Below are positions 1 to 7,561 of a stretch of 64,000 nt of DNA, in pieces (the first letter of the stretch is position 1; each line of letters starts with the position of its first letter). The notes under the pieces were generated by a model, which did not search any database, was not told where the DNA came from, and saw only the letters and a program-made list of their open reading frames with translations. The position numbers and the translations under genes are program-made. This DNA is from Dactylosporangium sp. AC04546 (GTDB lineage: Bacteria; Actinomycetota; Actinomycetes; Mycobacteriales; Micromonosporaceae): positions 103,778 to 167,777 of the forward strand of contig NZ_JAHYSG010000011.1 in the NCBI RefSeq assembly GCF_022095675.1, in the 5' to 3' direction.

Positions 1-735
1 GCGGACGCGGAAGGCACCCTGTTCGACCATCCGCTGCTGCGCCTCCCGGTCGGCGGGCGGCAGGTGTACCTGGAGCCGGACCTCATCGCGTTCCGCTACG
101 AGGGCACCTTCTACATCATCGAGATCAAGTCGTTCGCCGTCATCGACGGCCAGGCCGACGGCGGCAAGGTCGCCGCGGCCGCGGTGCAGTCGGCGGTCTA
201 CGTGGTCGCGCTGCGCCGCCTGCTCGCCGACCTCGGCCAGGACCCGGAGCGCGTCTCGCACGAGGTCGTCCTGGTCAACCCCGAGAACTTCGCGAACCAC
301 GCCGTCGCCACCAAGGTCGACGTGCGCCGCCAGCTCACCGTGCTCGACCGGCAGCTGGCCCGCATGAAGCGCATCGACACGCTGCTGGCGCCGCTCGACG
401 ACGACCTCACGTTCGACCTGGTGCCGGACCGCGACGGCAGCCCGACCCGCCCGGAGAGCGAGCTGCGGGACGCGCTGCAGCACATCACGGCCCGCTACTC
501 CCCCGACTGCCTGGCGATGTGCGAGCTCTCGTACTTCTGCCGCGACGAGGCCCACGGCACCACGCACGCGCTGGGGCGGTCGGTGAGCGAGGAGCTCGGT
601 AGCGTCGAGCGGATCGACACCGCGCTGGCCCTGGCCAGCGGACGGCTGGCTCCCTCCGTGGAGCAGCATGAGGCGGCAGGTGTACTGCGGGCAGCCCTGC
701 GCCTGCGCAACGAGTGCTTCGGCCTGCCGGCATGA
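1..735 (+). CDS. Cas4/RecB-like PD-(D/E)XK nuclease with Fe-S cysteines (5' end outside window)
   Basis: The frame is open to the left edge, so the N-terminus is missing and the 245 visible codons are the C-terminal part. The sequence YLEPDLIAF followed by YIIEIKSF gives the acidic-D...E-x-K core of a PD-(D/E)XK nuclease. Near the C-terminus, CLAMCELSYFC places three cysteines (Cx3Cx5C), as in the Fe-S cluster of Cas4, AddB and RecB-like nucleases. The expected role is single-strand DNA exonuclease or end processing; this is family knowledge, not shown here. The stop overlaps the ATG of the next gene (ATGA), and the whole block to 7341 is co-directional, so it is probably translationally coupled with the helicase two genes on. 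The missing N-terminus could hold the fourth cysteine or another domain. Confidence 0.65.
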   Translation, partial: ADAEGTLFDHPLLRLPVGGRQVYLEPDLIAFRYEGTFYIIEIKSFAVIDGQADGGKVAAAAVQSAVYVVALRRLLADLGQDPERVSHEVVLVNPENFANHAVATKVDVRRQLTVLDRQLARMKRIDTLLAPLDDDLTFDLVPDRDGSPTRPESELRDALQHITARYSPDCLAMCELSYFCRDEAHGTTHALGRSVSEELGSVERIDTALALASGRLAPSVEQHEAAGVLRAALRLRNECFGLPA

Positions 736-2204
736 CGTCGCTCACCTCCCTCGCGCGCGCACTGGCGGCCCGGGACGAGACGGCCCAGCGGCTCACCACC
801 GTGCGCCACACGCACGTCGCCGGCCGCCCGCTGGTACTGATCCCGCTCGCACTGGCTGGCGAGGCCAACGCCCCGCTGGCGGCACTGGTCGGCGACGATC
901 CGGCCGCGCCGCGGCTGCTGATCGTGCCGCAGCCACGCAACCGCGACCAGCGGTTCGCGTTCGCGGCGGCGCTCGGCCGGCTGGTGGTGTCCTATGTGGA
1001 CAGCTTCGCCCGCCACCAGGAGGAGCAGCGCGGGCGCCGCCGGTTCACCGACGCGCCACAGCTCGTCGTGCCCAACCCGGGCGGCGTCGAGTTCGTGCGG
1101 CTCTTCGGGCGCTCGACCCGGCTGCGCCGCATCTACGGCGAGTACGCGGTCGACCGGATCGTGCCGACGTTCGGCCGGTGGCTGACGTTCTTCGCGGAGC
1201 GGGCCGAGCACCCCGGCTCGGCGCTCATGCTCGCGCTGACCAGCGAGCTCGGCGCGCACTGGGCGACCGGGCAGAGCGCGGTCGAGGACGCCAACCTGGC
1301 GGCGCTGATGGCCTGGCTCGACCCGCCGGCCGGGGTCTCGCCGTTCGAGGCGGCGCTGGAGGCCGAGGACACCGAGCGCTGGCCGCCGGCCGGCCCGGCG
1401 ACCGACCCGGTGTTCGACAAGGCGCAGCTCGAGCCGGCCATCAACCGGTACGCCCGCAGCGACGGCGCCCCCGCCGCCCGGGCGCAGCTGGAGGCTGCGC
1501 TGGAGAGCCAGCTCGCGCCGACCTGGCGGCTCATGTGGCGGGGCCTGGAGCTGCTGCGCGCGCTGCCGCCCGGCTCGCGGGTCGAGTCGCGCTGGGCCGA
1601 GGACCGCGACGCCTACACCGACTACGCCGGCTACCTCGCCGGCGAGAACCCGCTGCCCCAGCCGCGCCGCGACGGGGCCGTCGCCGCGGCCCGCCGGCTG
1701 GCCCGGCTGGAGCGGGCCCAGGCCCAGTACGACGCGCAGCGGGCGCTCGACGACCCCCTGGTCATGGCCGAGTACCGGCTGGCCGGCGAGGCGTTCGCCG
1801 GCGAGGTGGTGGCGGCCGAGCCGGACCGGATCGACGCCTCCGGCACCCGCCGCAAGCTGCGGCCGCGCATCACCGTGCGCACCCGGGACGGGCTGCGGCT
1901 CGGCGTCGGCGCCTCGGTGCTCTCGCCGGCCCGGCCGGCGCAGAAGGCGGAGCTGCGCGAGCTGACGCCGACCGCCGCCGGCCTGGAGGTACTGCTGGAG
2001 CTCACCGGAGGCATGGGCCGCTCACACCAGGCCCCGGCCGGCAGCGTCCCCGCCGTCGGCGAGTGGGTCACCTACAGCACGCTGACCGACGCGTACCAGC
2101 CCGGCGGGCAGTTCCCGTCGGCCGCCGACACGCCGTGGACGCACGGCGGCCCGCCCCCGCCGCCGGAGCCCACCGAGGAGGACGCCGTGGAGGCCTGGTC
2201 ATGA
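732..2204 (+). CDS. Conserved hypothetical protein of the nuclease-helicase cassette
   Basis: A 490-residue soluble protein that I do not recognise. No transmembrane segment, signal peptide or nucleotide-binding motif is visible. The middle (about residues 230-330) is rich in Ala/Arg/Glu and likely helical. The C-terminal third looks beta-rich, with KLRPRITVRTRDG and LEVLLELTGGMGR, and the tail is Pro/Glu-rich. The ATG at 732 overlaps the stop of the upstream nuclease gene, and the TGA overlaps the ATG of the helicase gene, so the protein is placed exactly between a Cas4-like nuclease and an SF1 helicase. That position suggests a structural or DNA-binding partner of the pair. This is inference only. 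Confidence 0.7.
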   Translation: MTSLTSLARALAARDETAQRLTTVRHTHVAGRPLVLIPLALAGEANAPLAALVGDDPAAPRLLIVPQPRNRDQRFAFAAALGRLVVSYVDSFARHQEEQRGRRRFTDAPQLVVPNPGGVEFVRLFGRSTRLRRIYGEYAVDRIVPTFGRWLTFFAERAEHPGSALMLALTSELGAHWATGQSAVEDANLAALMAWLDPPAGVSPFEAALEAEDTERWPPAGPATDPVFDKAQLEPAINRYARSDGAPAARAQLEAALESQLAPTWRLMWRGLELLRALPPGSRVESRWAEDRDAYTDYAGYLAGENPLPQPRRDGAVAAARRLARLERAQAQYDAQRALDDPLVMAEYRLAGEAFAGEVVAAEPDRIDASGTRRKLRPRITVRTRDGLRLGVGASVLSPARPAQKAELRELTPTAAGLEVLLELTGGMGRSHQAPAGSVPAVGEWVTYSTLTDAYQPGGQFPSAADTPWTHGGPPPPPEPTEEDAVEAWS

Positions 2205-3499
2205 CTCAGGACATATTTCCCGCGGTGATGGCGGACCTGTTCGACGGGCCCGCGCGCGGGGTCGTCGTCGACTCGCCGCCCGGCGCCGGCAAGTCGACGC
2301 TGGTCGTGCGGGCCGCGCGGCACATCGCCGCGACCGGGGATCCGCTCGCCGTCGTGGCCCAGACCAACGAGCAGGTCGACGACCTGGTCGCCAACCTGGC
2401 CGCGCAGGCGCCGGAGCTGCCGATCGGGCGGCTGTCGGCGCAGGGCTACGTCCCGGTGGCACGCATCTCCGGCCGCCCCAACGTCCAGGTCGACTCGGTC
2501 GTGGCCGGCCTCGGCGGATGTGCGGTCATCATCGGTACGGCGGCCAAGTGGGCCACCCTGACCGAGGGCTCGTGGCCGTGGGCGATCGTCGACGAGGCCT
2601 ACCAGATGCGCTCCGACGCGCTGCTGCGGGTCGCCGGCCGGTTCGAGCGCACGCTGTTCGTCGGCGACCCGGGGCAGCTGGATCCGTTCTCGACGGTGGA
2701 GACCGAGCGCTGGGCCGGGCTGTCCTGGGATCCCCAGCTGAGCGCGGTGGCGGTGCTGCTGCGCCACAACCCGCACCTGCCCGTGCACCGCCTGCCGGTG
2801 TCCTGGCGGCTGCCGGCGACCGCCGCGCCGGTCGTCTCCGAGGCGTTCTACCCGTTCACGGGCTTCACCTCCGGTACCACTGCTGAAGAACGATCGATGG
2901 CGTTCGCCACCCGGGCGTTCGGCGCGTCGCCGCTCGACGCGACCCTGGCCACCGCCGCCGCGAGCGGGTGGGCGCTGCACGAGCTGCCGGCCAGGCACAG
3001 CATGCGCACCGACGCCGAGGTCGCCACCGCCTGCGCGCTGCTGGCCATGCGGCTGGTCGAGCGCGGCGCGGTCGCCGTGTCCGAGAAGGCGCCCGGTGGC
3101 GCGCCGGTCGGGCCGCAGCGGATCGCGATCGGCACCGCCCACCGCGACCAGGCCGCCGCCGTGCGGCACTACCTGCCGGAGCACTCCGGGATCACCGTCG
3201 ACACCGCCAACCGGCTCCAGGGCCGCGAGTACGACGTGACCATCGTCTGGCACCCCCTGTCCGGCCGCCGCGACGCGACCGCGTTCCACCTGGAGGCGGG
3301 CCGGCTGTGCGTGCTCGCCTCCCGGCATCGGCACGCGTGCATCGCCGTCGCGCGGGCGGGCATCTCGGAGCTGCTCGACGCGCACCCGTCGACCGGGCGG
3401 ATGTACCTCAACGAGGTGGTCAAGTTCCCTGACGGCTGGGAGGCCAACCAGGCCGTGATGAGTCACTTGGAGCGCCATCGGGTGGTCGCCGGCGGCTAG
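2201..3499 (+). CDS. SF1-type DNA helicase / P-loop ATPase
   Basis: This 432-residue protein has the ordered SF1 helicase motifs. Walker A is SPPGAGKSTLV near residue 24. Motif II is WAIVDEAYQM, motif III is FVGDPGQLDPF, and the C-terminal motif V is TANRLQGREYDVTIV followed by an Arg-rich motif VI stretch (LCVLASRHRHACIAVARAG). Motif V is typical of the UvrD/Dna2/Upf1 superfamily. At 432 residues it is a minimal core without accessory domains. The ATG overlaps the previous stop (ATGA). The likely role is unwinding DNA for the Fe-S nuclease encoded two genes upstream, an arrangement that recalls the Cas4-like nuclease plus helicase fusions of the Dna2/AddAB type. The pairing is inference from gene order. 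Confidence 0.75.
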   Translation: MTQDIFPAVMADLFDGPARGVVVDSPPGAGKSTLVVRAARHIAATGDPLAVVAQTNEQVDDLVANLAAQAPELPIGRLSAQGYVPVARISGRPNVQVDSVVAGLGGCAVIIGTAAKWATLTEGSWPWAIVDEAYQMRSDALLRVAGRFERTLFVGDPGQLDPFSTVETERWAGLSWDPQLSAVAVLLRHNPHLPVHRLPVSWRLPATAAPVVSEAFYPFTGFTSGTTAEERSMAFATRAFGASPLDATLATAAASGWALHELPARHSMRTDAEVATACALLAMRLVERGAVAVSEKAPGGAPVGPQRIAIGTAHRDQAAAVRHYLPEHSGITVDTANRLQGREYDVTIVWHPLSGRRDATAFHLEAGRLCVLASRHRHACIAVARAGISELLDAHPSTGRMYLNEVVKFPDGWEANQAVMSHLERHRVVAGG

Positions 3500-3509
3500 A
3501 GTCGGCGGG

Positions 3510-5081
3510 GTGGCCGGCGACTTCCGCGACAATCTCGCGCAGCTGCTCAAGGCGCGGTTCCCCGTCCTGTACGTCGAGTCGTACGAGGAGCAGCGGGTCC
3601 TCACCGAGGTCGGGCGGGTGGCCGGCGACACGACCCAGCTGCGCACGCCGCGGCCGGTGTGGACCTGGTCGGCGAGCGACGGGCTGGTCCAGCCCGACGG
3701 CACGCCGCGGCGCGGCACCACCGAGCCCGAGGCCGCGCTGGAGGCGATGCTGCGGATCAACCAGCCCGCCGTGTTCGTCTTCATGGACCTGCACACGGCG
3801 CTGGGCAGCACCGACCGGCCGGGCAGCCCGGTCGTCGTGCGGCGGGTCCGCGACGCGGCGGCGGCGTTCAAGGCCGGCGACGCTCCCCGCACGCTGCTGC
3901 TCGTCTCGCCGGTCCTGCGGCTGCCGGTCGAGCTGGAGAAGGACGTCACGATCGTCGACTTCCCGCACCCGACCGAGGCCGAGATCCGCGCCCTGCTCGA
4001 GTCCATGATCGCCGACAACGCCGCGTCCGGGCGGATCCGCATCGACCTCGACGACGCCGGCCGGGAGCGGTTCGCGAAGGCGGCGGTCGGCCTGACGCTC
4101 CAGGAGGCGGAGAACGCCTTCGCCCGGGCCATGGTCAACGACAACACGCTCGACATCAGCGACGTCTCGGTCGTGCTGGAGGAGAAGCGGCAGACGGTCC
4201 GCAAGTCCGGGCTGCTGGAGCTGGTCAACACCGGCGTCGACCTGGGCGACGTCGGCGGCCTGGAGAACCTCAAGCGCTGGCTGGCCAAGCGGGACAACAC
4301 CTGGCTGGCCGCGGCCACGCGGTTCGGGCTGCCGGCGCCCCGCGGCGTGCTCATCACCGGCGTGCCGGGCTGCGGAAAGTCGCTGACCGCGAAGGCCGTC
4401 GCCGCCGCCTGGGGCCTGCCGCTGCTGCGCCTGGACGTCGGCCGGGTGTTCTCCGGCATCGTCGGGTCGAGCGAGGAGAACATGCGCAGCGCGATCCGCA
4501 TCGCGGAGGCCACCGCGCCGTGCGTGCTGTGGGTCGACGAGATCGAGAAGGGCTTTTCGTCCTCGACGGGCGACTCGGGCACCACCTCGCGGGTCTTCGC
4601 CACGTTCCTCACGTGGATGCAGGAGAAGTCGAAGGCGGTCTTCGTCATGGCGACCGCGAACGACATCGAGCGGCTGCCGCCGGAGCTGCTGCGCAAGGGC
4701 CGCTTCGACGAGATCTTCTTCGTCGACCTGCCCACGCACGCCGAGCGCGCCGCGATCTGGCGGCTGCACGTGGCCAAGCGCCGGTCGCTCACGCTCGACG
4801 ACGCGGCGCTACGCGAGCTGTGCGACCTCAGCGCCGGGTGCTCCGGGGCGGAGATCGAGCAGGCGGTGATCGCCGGGCTGTTCGACGCCTTCGCCGAGCG
4901 CCGCGAGCTGCGCCACGACGACCTGATCCAGGCCACGGCCAACACGGTGCCGCTGAGCGTGACCCAGGCCGAGCGCCTGACCACGATCCGCACCTGGGCC
5001 GAGACCCGAGCGGTGGCGGCCACGGCGGCCGAGGACTGGGACCTGGGCGGACCGGAGCGCGGACGTGCGGTGGAGTTCTAA
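3510..5081 (+). CDS. AAA+ ATPase, ycf46-like
   Basis: A 523-residue AAA+ protein. The N-terminal half is a degenerate P-loop-like region starting LKARFPVLYVESYEEQRVL, as in ycf46-type proteins. The C-terminal half is a full AAA module: Walker A GVPGCGKSLTAKA (about residues 285-298), Walker B VLWVDEIEKGF, sensor 1 FVMATANDIERLP, and arginine finger/second region LLRKGRFDEIFFVDLP. It starts with GTG at 3510, ten bases after the helicase stop. ycf46-like ATPases are found in cyanobacteria, plastids and many actinomycetes, and their substrate is unclear. Here it is followed directly by DUF1257 (ycf35-like) and DUF2997 proteins, a linkage that supports a conserved complex. Confidence 0.85.
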   Translation: MAGDFRDNLAQLLKARFPVLYVESYEEQRVLTEVGRVAGDTTQLRTPRPVWTWSASDGLVQPDGTPRRGTTEPEAALEAMLRINQPAVFVFMDLHTALGSTDRPGSPVVVRRVRDAAAAFKAGDAPRTLLLVSPVLRLPVELEKDVTIVDFPHPTEAEIRALLESMIADNAASGRIRIDLDDAGRERFAKAAVGLTLQEAENAFARAMVNDNTLDISDVSVVLEEKRQTVRKSGLLELVNTGVDLGDVGGLENLKRWLAKRDNTWLAAATRFGLPAPRGVLITGVPGCGKSLTAKAVAAAWGLPLLRLDVGRVFSGIVGSSEENMRSAIRIAEATAPCVLWVDEIEKGFSSSTGDSGTTSRVFATFLTWMQEKSKAVFVMATANDIERLPPELLRKGRFDEIFFVDLPTHAERAAIWRLHVAKRRSLTLDDAALRELCDLSAGCSGAEIEQAVIAGLFDAFAERRELRHDDLIQATANTVPLSVTQAERLTTIRTWAETRAVAATAAEDWDLGGPERGRAVEF

Positions 5082-5090
5082 GGTTCTCCT

Positions 5091-5552
5091 ATGAGTGTGT
5101 CGTTGATTCTCGTGCCGCTCGCCGTGGCCGCCGTGAGCGCGGCGCACGGGCTGCGGGCGGGCCGGGACGAGCAGAACCGGGTCGTCTGCCAGGTCCAGAC
5201 CCGGATGCGTGACGCCCAGCTGCTGACCGCGGCCCTGCACGACGCGGGCGCCGTGGTCACCGGCGCCGACCCCTCCGCCCAGGAGCTCAGGGCCGAGTGG
5301 AGCGGCGTGCAGGCCCGCTTCACGCGCGGCACCGACGGCATCTGGGCGGCCCACTTCACCGGCGCGGTCGACGAGGAGCGCGCGGTCGACATCGTCCGGG
5401 CGATCGACGCCGCGTACGGCCGCCAGGTCCAGCAGGCCGTGCTCCGCCGGCTGCGCGAGCGCGCCCCGGCGGCCGGCCTGCGGCTGGAGTCGGAGACGGT
5501 GACGCGTGCCAACGAGGTGCGGATGGTGTTCGCGGTCGAGGGAGGGGCATGA
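5091..5552 (+). CDS. DUF1257 (ycf35-like) protein
   Basis: A 153-residue protein with a short hydrophobic N-terminus (LILVPLAVAAVSAA), then VVCQVQTRMRDAQLLTAAL, which matches the opening strand-helix of DUF1257/ycf35 proteins. It ends with YGRQVQQAVLRRLRERAPAAG and a basic/acidic strand. The ATG at 5091 follows the AAA gene by nine bases. The function of the family is not established. Its standing association with ycf46-like ATPases and DUF2997 is the main clue. The hydrophobic start may be a membrane anchor or simply a buried strand. The family call rests on pattern and gene order, so confidence is moderate. Confidence 0.6.
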   Translation: MSVSLILVPLAVAAVSAAHGLRAGRDEQNRVVCQVQTRMRDAQLLTAALHDAGAVVTGADPSAQELRAEWSGVQARFTRGTDGIWAAHFTGAVDEERAVDIVRAIDAAYGRQVQQAVLRRLRERAPAAGLRLESETVTRANEVRMVFAVEGGA

Positions 5553-5773
5553 TGGCGGACCGCCCGCGCATCATCGTGACGGTGTCCGGCGACGGTACCG
5601 TGAGCGCCACGACCGAGGGCGTCTACGGCGGCGCCTGCCTCGACTACATCGCGCTGCTGGAGGACCTGCTGGAGGCCCGGACGGTCACCAGCGAGTACAC
5701 CGCCGACTACACGCGCACCGCCGCCACCCGGGTCCAGACCGTGCAGCAGGACCAGGACATTGACCGCGCCTGA
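5549..5773 (+). CDS. DUF2997 family small protein
   Basis: A 74-residue protein with the DUF2997 pattern: an N-terminal strand RIIVTVSGDGTVSATTEGVYG, then GACLDYIALLEDLL and a polar tail. A strong GGAGGGG ribosome site sits directly before the ATG. The ATG overlaps the DUF1257 stop (ATGA), and a second ATG at 5552 is an alternative start. The fold resembles a small cystatin- or ubiquitin-like sheet with one conserved Cys (GGACLDY) that might carry a modification. That last idea is inference. The DUF1257-DUF2997 neighbourhood is seen in other bacteria next to ycf46-like ATPases. Confidence 0.7.
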   Translation: MMADRPRIIVTVSGDGTVSATTEGVYGGACLDYIALLEDLLEARTVTSEYTADYTRTAATRVQTVQQDQDIDRA

Positions 5774-6674
5774 GCCACCCGCCTGGGGTGCCTCCGACAC
5801 GAGCTGGGGCGGCCCCGCGCCGCAGTGGGGCCCGGTGGACTCCGGCCCGGCCGTTCCTGGCGCGGCTGATCGGGGGCAGACGGGTCTCGGCCCGGCGAGC
5901 CCCGGCCCAGCGGCCTGGAGCGGCGTTGGTTCCGGCCCGGCGGCCTGGGGCGGCGTTGGTTCCGGCCCAGCCGCCTGGAGCGGCGCGCCGCATGCCGGTT
6001 GGGTCGTTCCTCCTCAGCCGCAGCCCACCCAGGCGGCCCGGCTGGGCTGGCGCATCAAGCACAGCTGGTGGCTGCTCTTCGCGCTCCTCGGCGTCGGCTG
6101 CCTGTCCGGGGTCGGCTTCCTCTACATCGGCTTCCGCGCCCGCCGCCCGTCGTGGTGGGTGCCCGGCCTGGTGTACATGGCCCTCGCCTGGGCCGGCTTC
6201 GTCACCGTCGGCGCGCTTCCGATCGAACATGTGCTGACCGACATCGGCTTGGCCGTGTACCTGCTGTCCTGGCTCGCCAGCATCGTCCACGCCGGACTGA
6301 TCAACTCGGCCTGGCTGCGCTGGCGGGCGAACTACGTCCCGTGGTACGCCGCGCCCGTGGGCCTGGTCCCGCCGCCGACGTGGACGTCGCCGACGGCCCC
6401 GCTGGATGTCAACACCGCCACGTATGAGCAGTTGGCCACGCTCCCCGGCGTCGGCCCCGAACTGGCTCACCGCATCCTGGTCGAGCGTCAGACGCGGGCA
6501 GGCTTCGGCAGCGTGGAGGAGGTCGCGCTGGCCCTGAGTATCCCGCCGCACCAGTTCGCCGGCCTGCGCCACCAGTTGACCTGCGTCCCGCTCGACCACG
6601 AGGCCTGGAAGGCACCATCCACGACCGAGCACGAGCCGCCGCCGACAACCCCCGGACGCGTCATGGATGTCTGA
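5760..6674 (+). CDS. Membrane protein with low-complexity N-terminus and C-terminal helix-hairpin-helix domain
   Basis: A 304-residue protein. The first 80 or so residues are Pro/Gly/Ala/Trp-rich with near-repeats of GSGPAAWGGV. Residues about 95-185 hold three or four membrane segments (SWWLLFALLGVGCLSGVGFLYIGF, WVPGLVYMALAWAGFVTV, and a later LAVYLLSWLASIVHAGLI). The C-terminus (about 215-280) is a ComEA-type helix-hairpin-helix: LDVNTATYEQLATLPGVGP followed by a second hairpin ending FAGLRHQL. HhH domains bind DNA non-specifically or mediate protein contacts. The best start is TTG at 5760, which overlaps the DUF2997 gene by 14 bases. The repeats in the N-terminus make the start uncertain. 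The combination would tether a DNA-binding module to the membrane. Confidence 0.7.
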   Translation: MTAPEPPAWGASDTSWGGPAPQWGPVDSGPAVPGAADRGQTGLGPASPGPAAWSGVGSGPAAWGGVGSGPAAWSGAPHAGWVVPPQPQPTQAARLGWRIKHSWWLLFALLGVGCLSGVGFLYIGFRARRPSWWVPGLVYMALAWAGFVTVGALPIEHVLTDIGLAVYLLSWLASIVHAGLINSAWLRWRANYVPWYAAPVGLVPPPTWTSPTAPLDVNTATYEQLATLPGVGPELAHRILVERQTRAGFGSVEEVALALSIPPHQFAGLRHQLTCVPLDHEAWKAPSTTEHEPPPTTPGRVMDV

Positions 6675-7341
6675 CCCCGACCAGATCCCGCGACCAGCGG
6701 CTGACCCGGACCGGGTGCCGCTCGCCCGCTTTCTCGCGTCGACCGTGGCCGAGGGGCCGGGCGTGCGCACCGCGGTCTGGGTGCAGGGCTGCTCGATCCG
6801 CTGCCCGGGCTGCTTCAACCCGCACATGTGGGGCTTCCAGCCGGCCGAGCCGGTGACCACGGGCGACCTCGCCGCCCGCATCCTCGCGGCGGGCACGGAG
6901 GGGCTGACCCTGCTCGGCGGCGAGCCCTTCGACCACGCGGCCCCGCTGGCCCGGGTCGCCGCCGAGGTGGGCGCGGCTGGCCGCTCGGTCATGACGTTCA
7001 GCGGGTACACGACCGCGCAGCTCCGAAGGGCCGCCGCCGGCGGGCGCACCGACGTCCAGGCCCTCCTCGACGCGACCGACCTCCTGGTCGCGGGGCCGTT
7101 CCTGGCGGATCGCATCGACGCGGTACGGCCGTGGGTCGGCTCGACGAACCAGGAGTTCCTGCTGCTGACCGACCGCTTCCCGGCGATGCTAGACGCCGTC
7201 CGGGCCACGCCGGACCGCCTGGAGGTCACGGTGGCGGTGGACGGCAGCGTCGCCGTGAACGGCTGGGCCGACCCGGAGACGCTCGACGCCCTGCTCGCCG
7301 ATCTCGATGCCCGCCGCCGGGGTGGCATCCAGCGGCCTTGA
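6667..7341 (+). CDS. NrdG-like radical SAM / 4Fe-4S single cluster protein
   Basis: A 224-residue radical SAM enzyme. It has EGPGVRTAVWVQGCSIRCPGC, which gives the CxxxCxxC motif (CSIRCPGC, about residues 38-45) for the 4Fe-4S cluster, then the SAM-binding GLTLLGGEPFDH (GGEP). Size and layout match ribonucleotide reductase and pyruvate-formate-lyase activating enzymes (NrdG class). No class III ribonucleotide reductase gene lies nearby, so a different substrate is likely. The ATG overlaps the HhH gene by eight bases, making this the last gene of the cassette. It could modify a partner such as the DUF2997 or DUF1257 protein by forming a glycyl radical or another SAM-radical product. That is inference. 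Confidence 0.8.
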   Translation: MSDPDQIPRPAADPDRVPLARFLASTVAEGPGVRTAVWVQGCSIRCPGCFNPHMWGFQPAEPVTTGDLAARILAAGTEGLTLLGGEPFDHAAPLARVAAEVGAAGRSVMTFSGYTTAQLRRAAAGGRTDVQALLDATDLLVAGPFLADRIDAVRPWVGSTNQEFLLLTDRFPAMLDAVRATPDRLEVTVAVDGSVAVNGWADPETLDALLADLDARRRGGIQRP

Positions 7342-7347
7342 TGGGCG

Positions 7348-7360
7348 TGGAAGCGCTCCA
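7348..7360. promoter_or_regulatory. Possible LacI-type operator (weak)
   Basis: TGGAAGCGCTCCA lies seven bases after the radical SAM stop. Its AGCGCT core matches CebR/CelR-type LacI operators, but the arms are not perfectly symmetric. It may be an upstream half of the control region of the secreted protein gene at 7562. Confidence 0.3.
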
Positions 7361-7480
7361 TAACGACGCCGAAAAATGCCCCAATGCGCCGCCATCCGGG
7401 CGGCTCGCAGGCCCGGCGCGAGATCGATCCCTCCAGGCCATAGCGCTGAGCGGATTCACACGGTAGAAACATCCAACGGA

Positions 7481-7492
7481 GAGAGCGCTCTC
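7481..7492. promoter_or_regulatory. LacI-family operator palindrome
   Basis: GAGAGCGCTCTC is a perfect 12-bp palindrome 70 bases upstream of the ATG at 7562. Palindromes with a central AGCGCT are bound by LacI-family sugar repressors in actinomycetes (CebR/CelR class). It is a good candidate for control of the secreted beta-helix protein; no LacI gene lies in the window. Confidence 0.6.
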
Positions 7493-7561
7493 ACACCGCT
7501 CGACTTCAGATTCAACACCCTGTCCAAAGAACGCTGCCGCCCAGCGGAGAGGACGAACCGC

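Noticed and set aside
2072..5023. A 983-codon open frame on the minus strand across the helicase and AAA genes.
   Set aside because: It is the antisense of GC-rich genes with clear motifs; its translation is low-complexity with no domain.
5920..5985. Near-identical repeats of about 30 bases that look like a short tandem array.
   Set aside because: They encode the GSGPAAWGGV repeats in the HhH protein and are coding, not a CRISPR or separate element.
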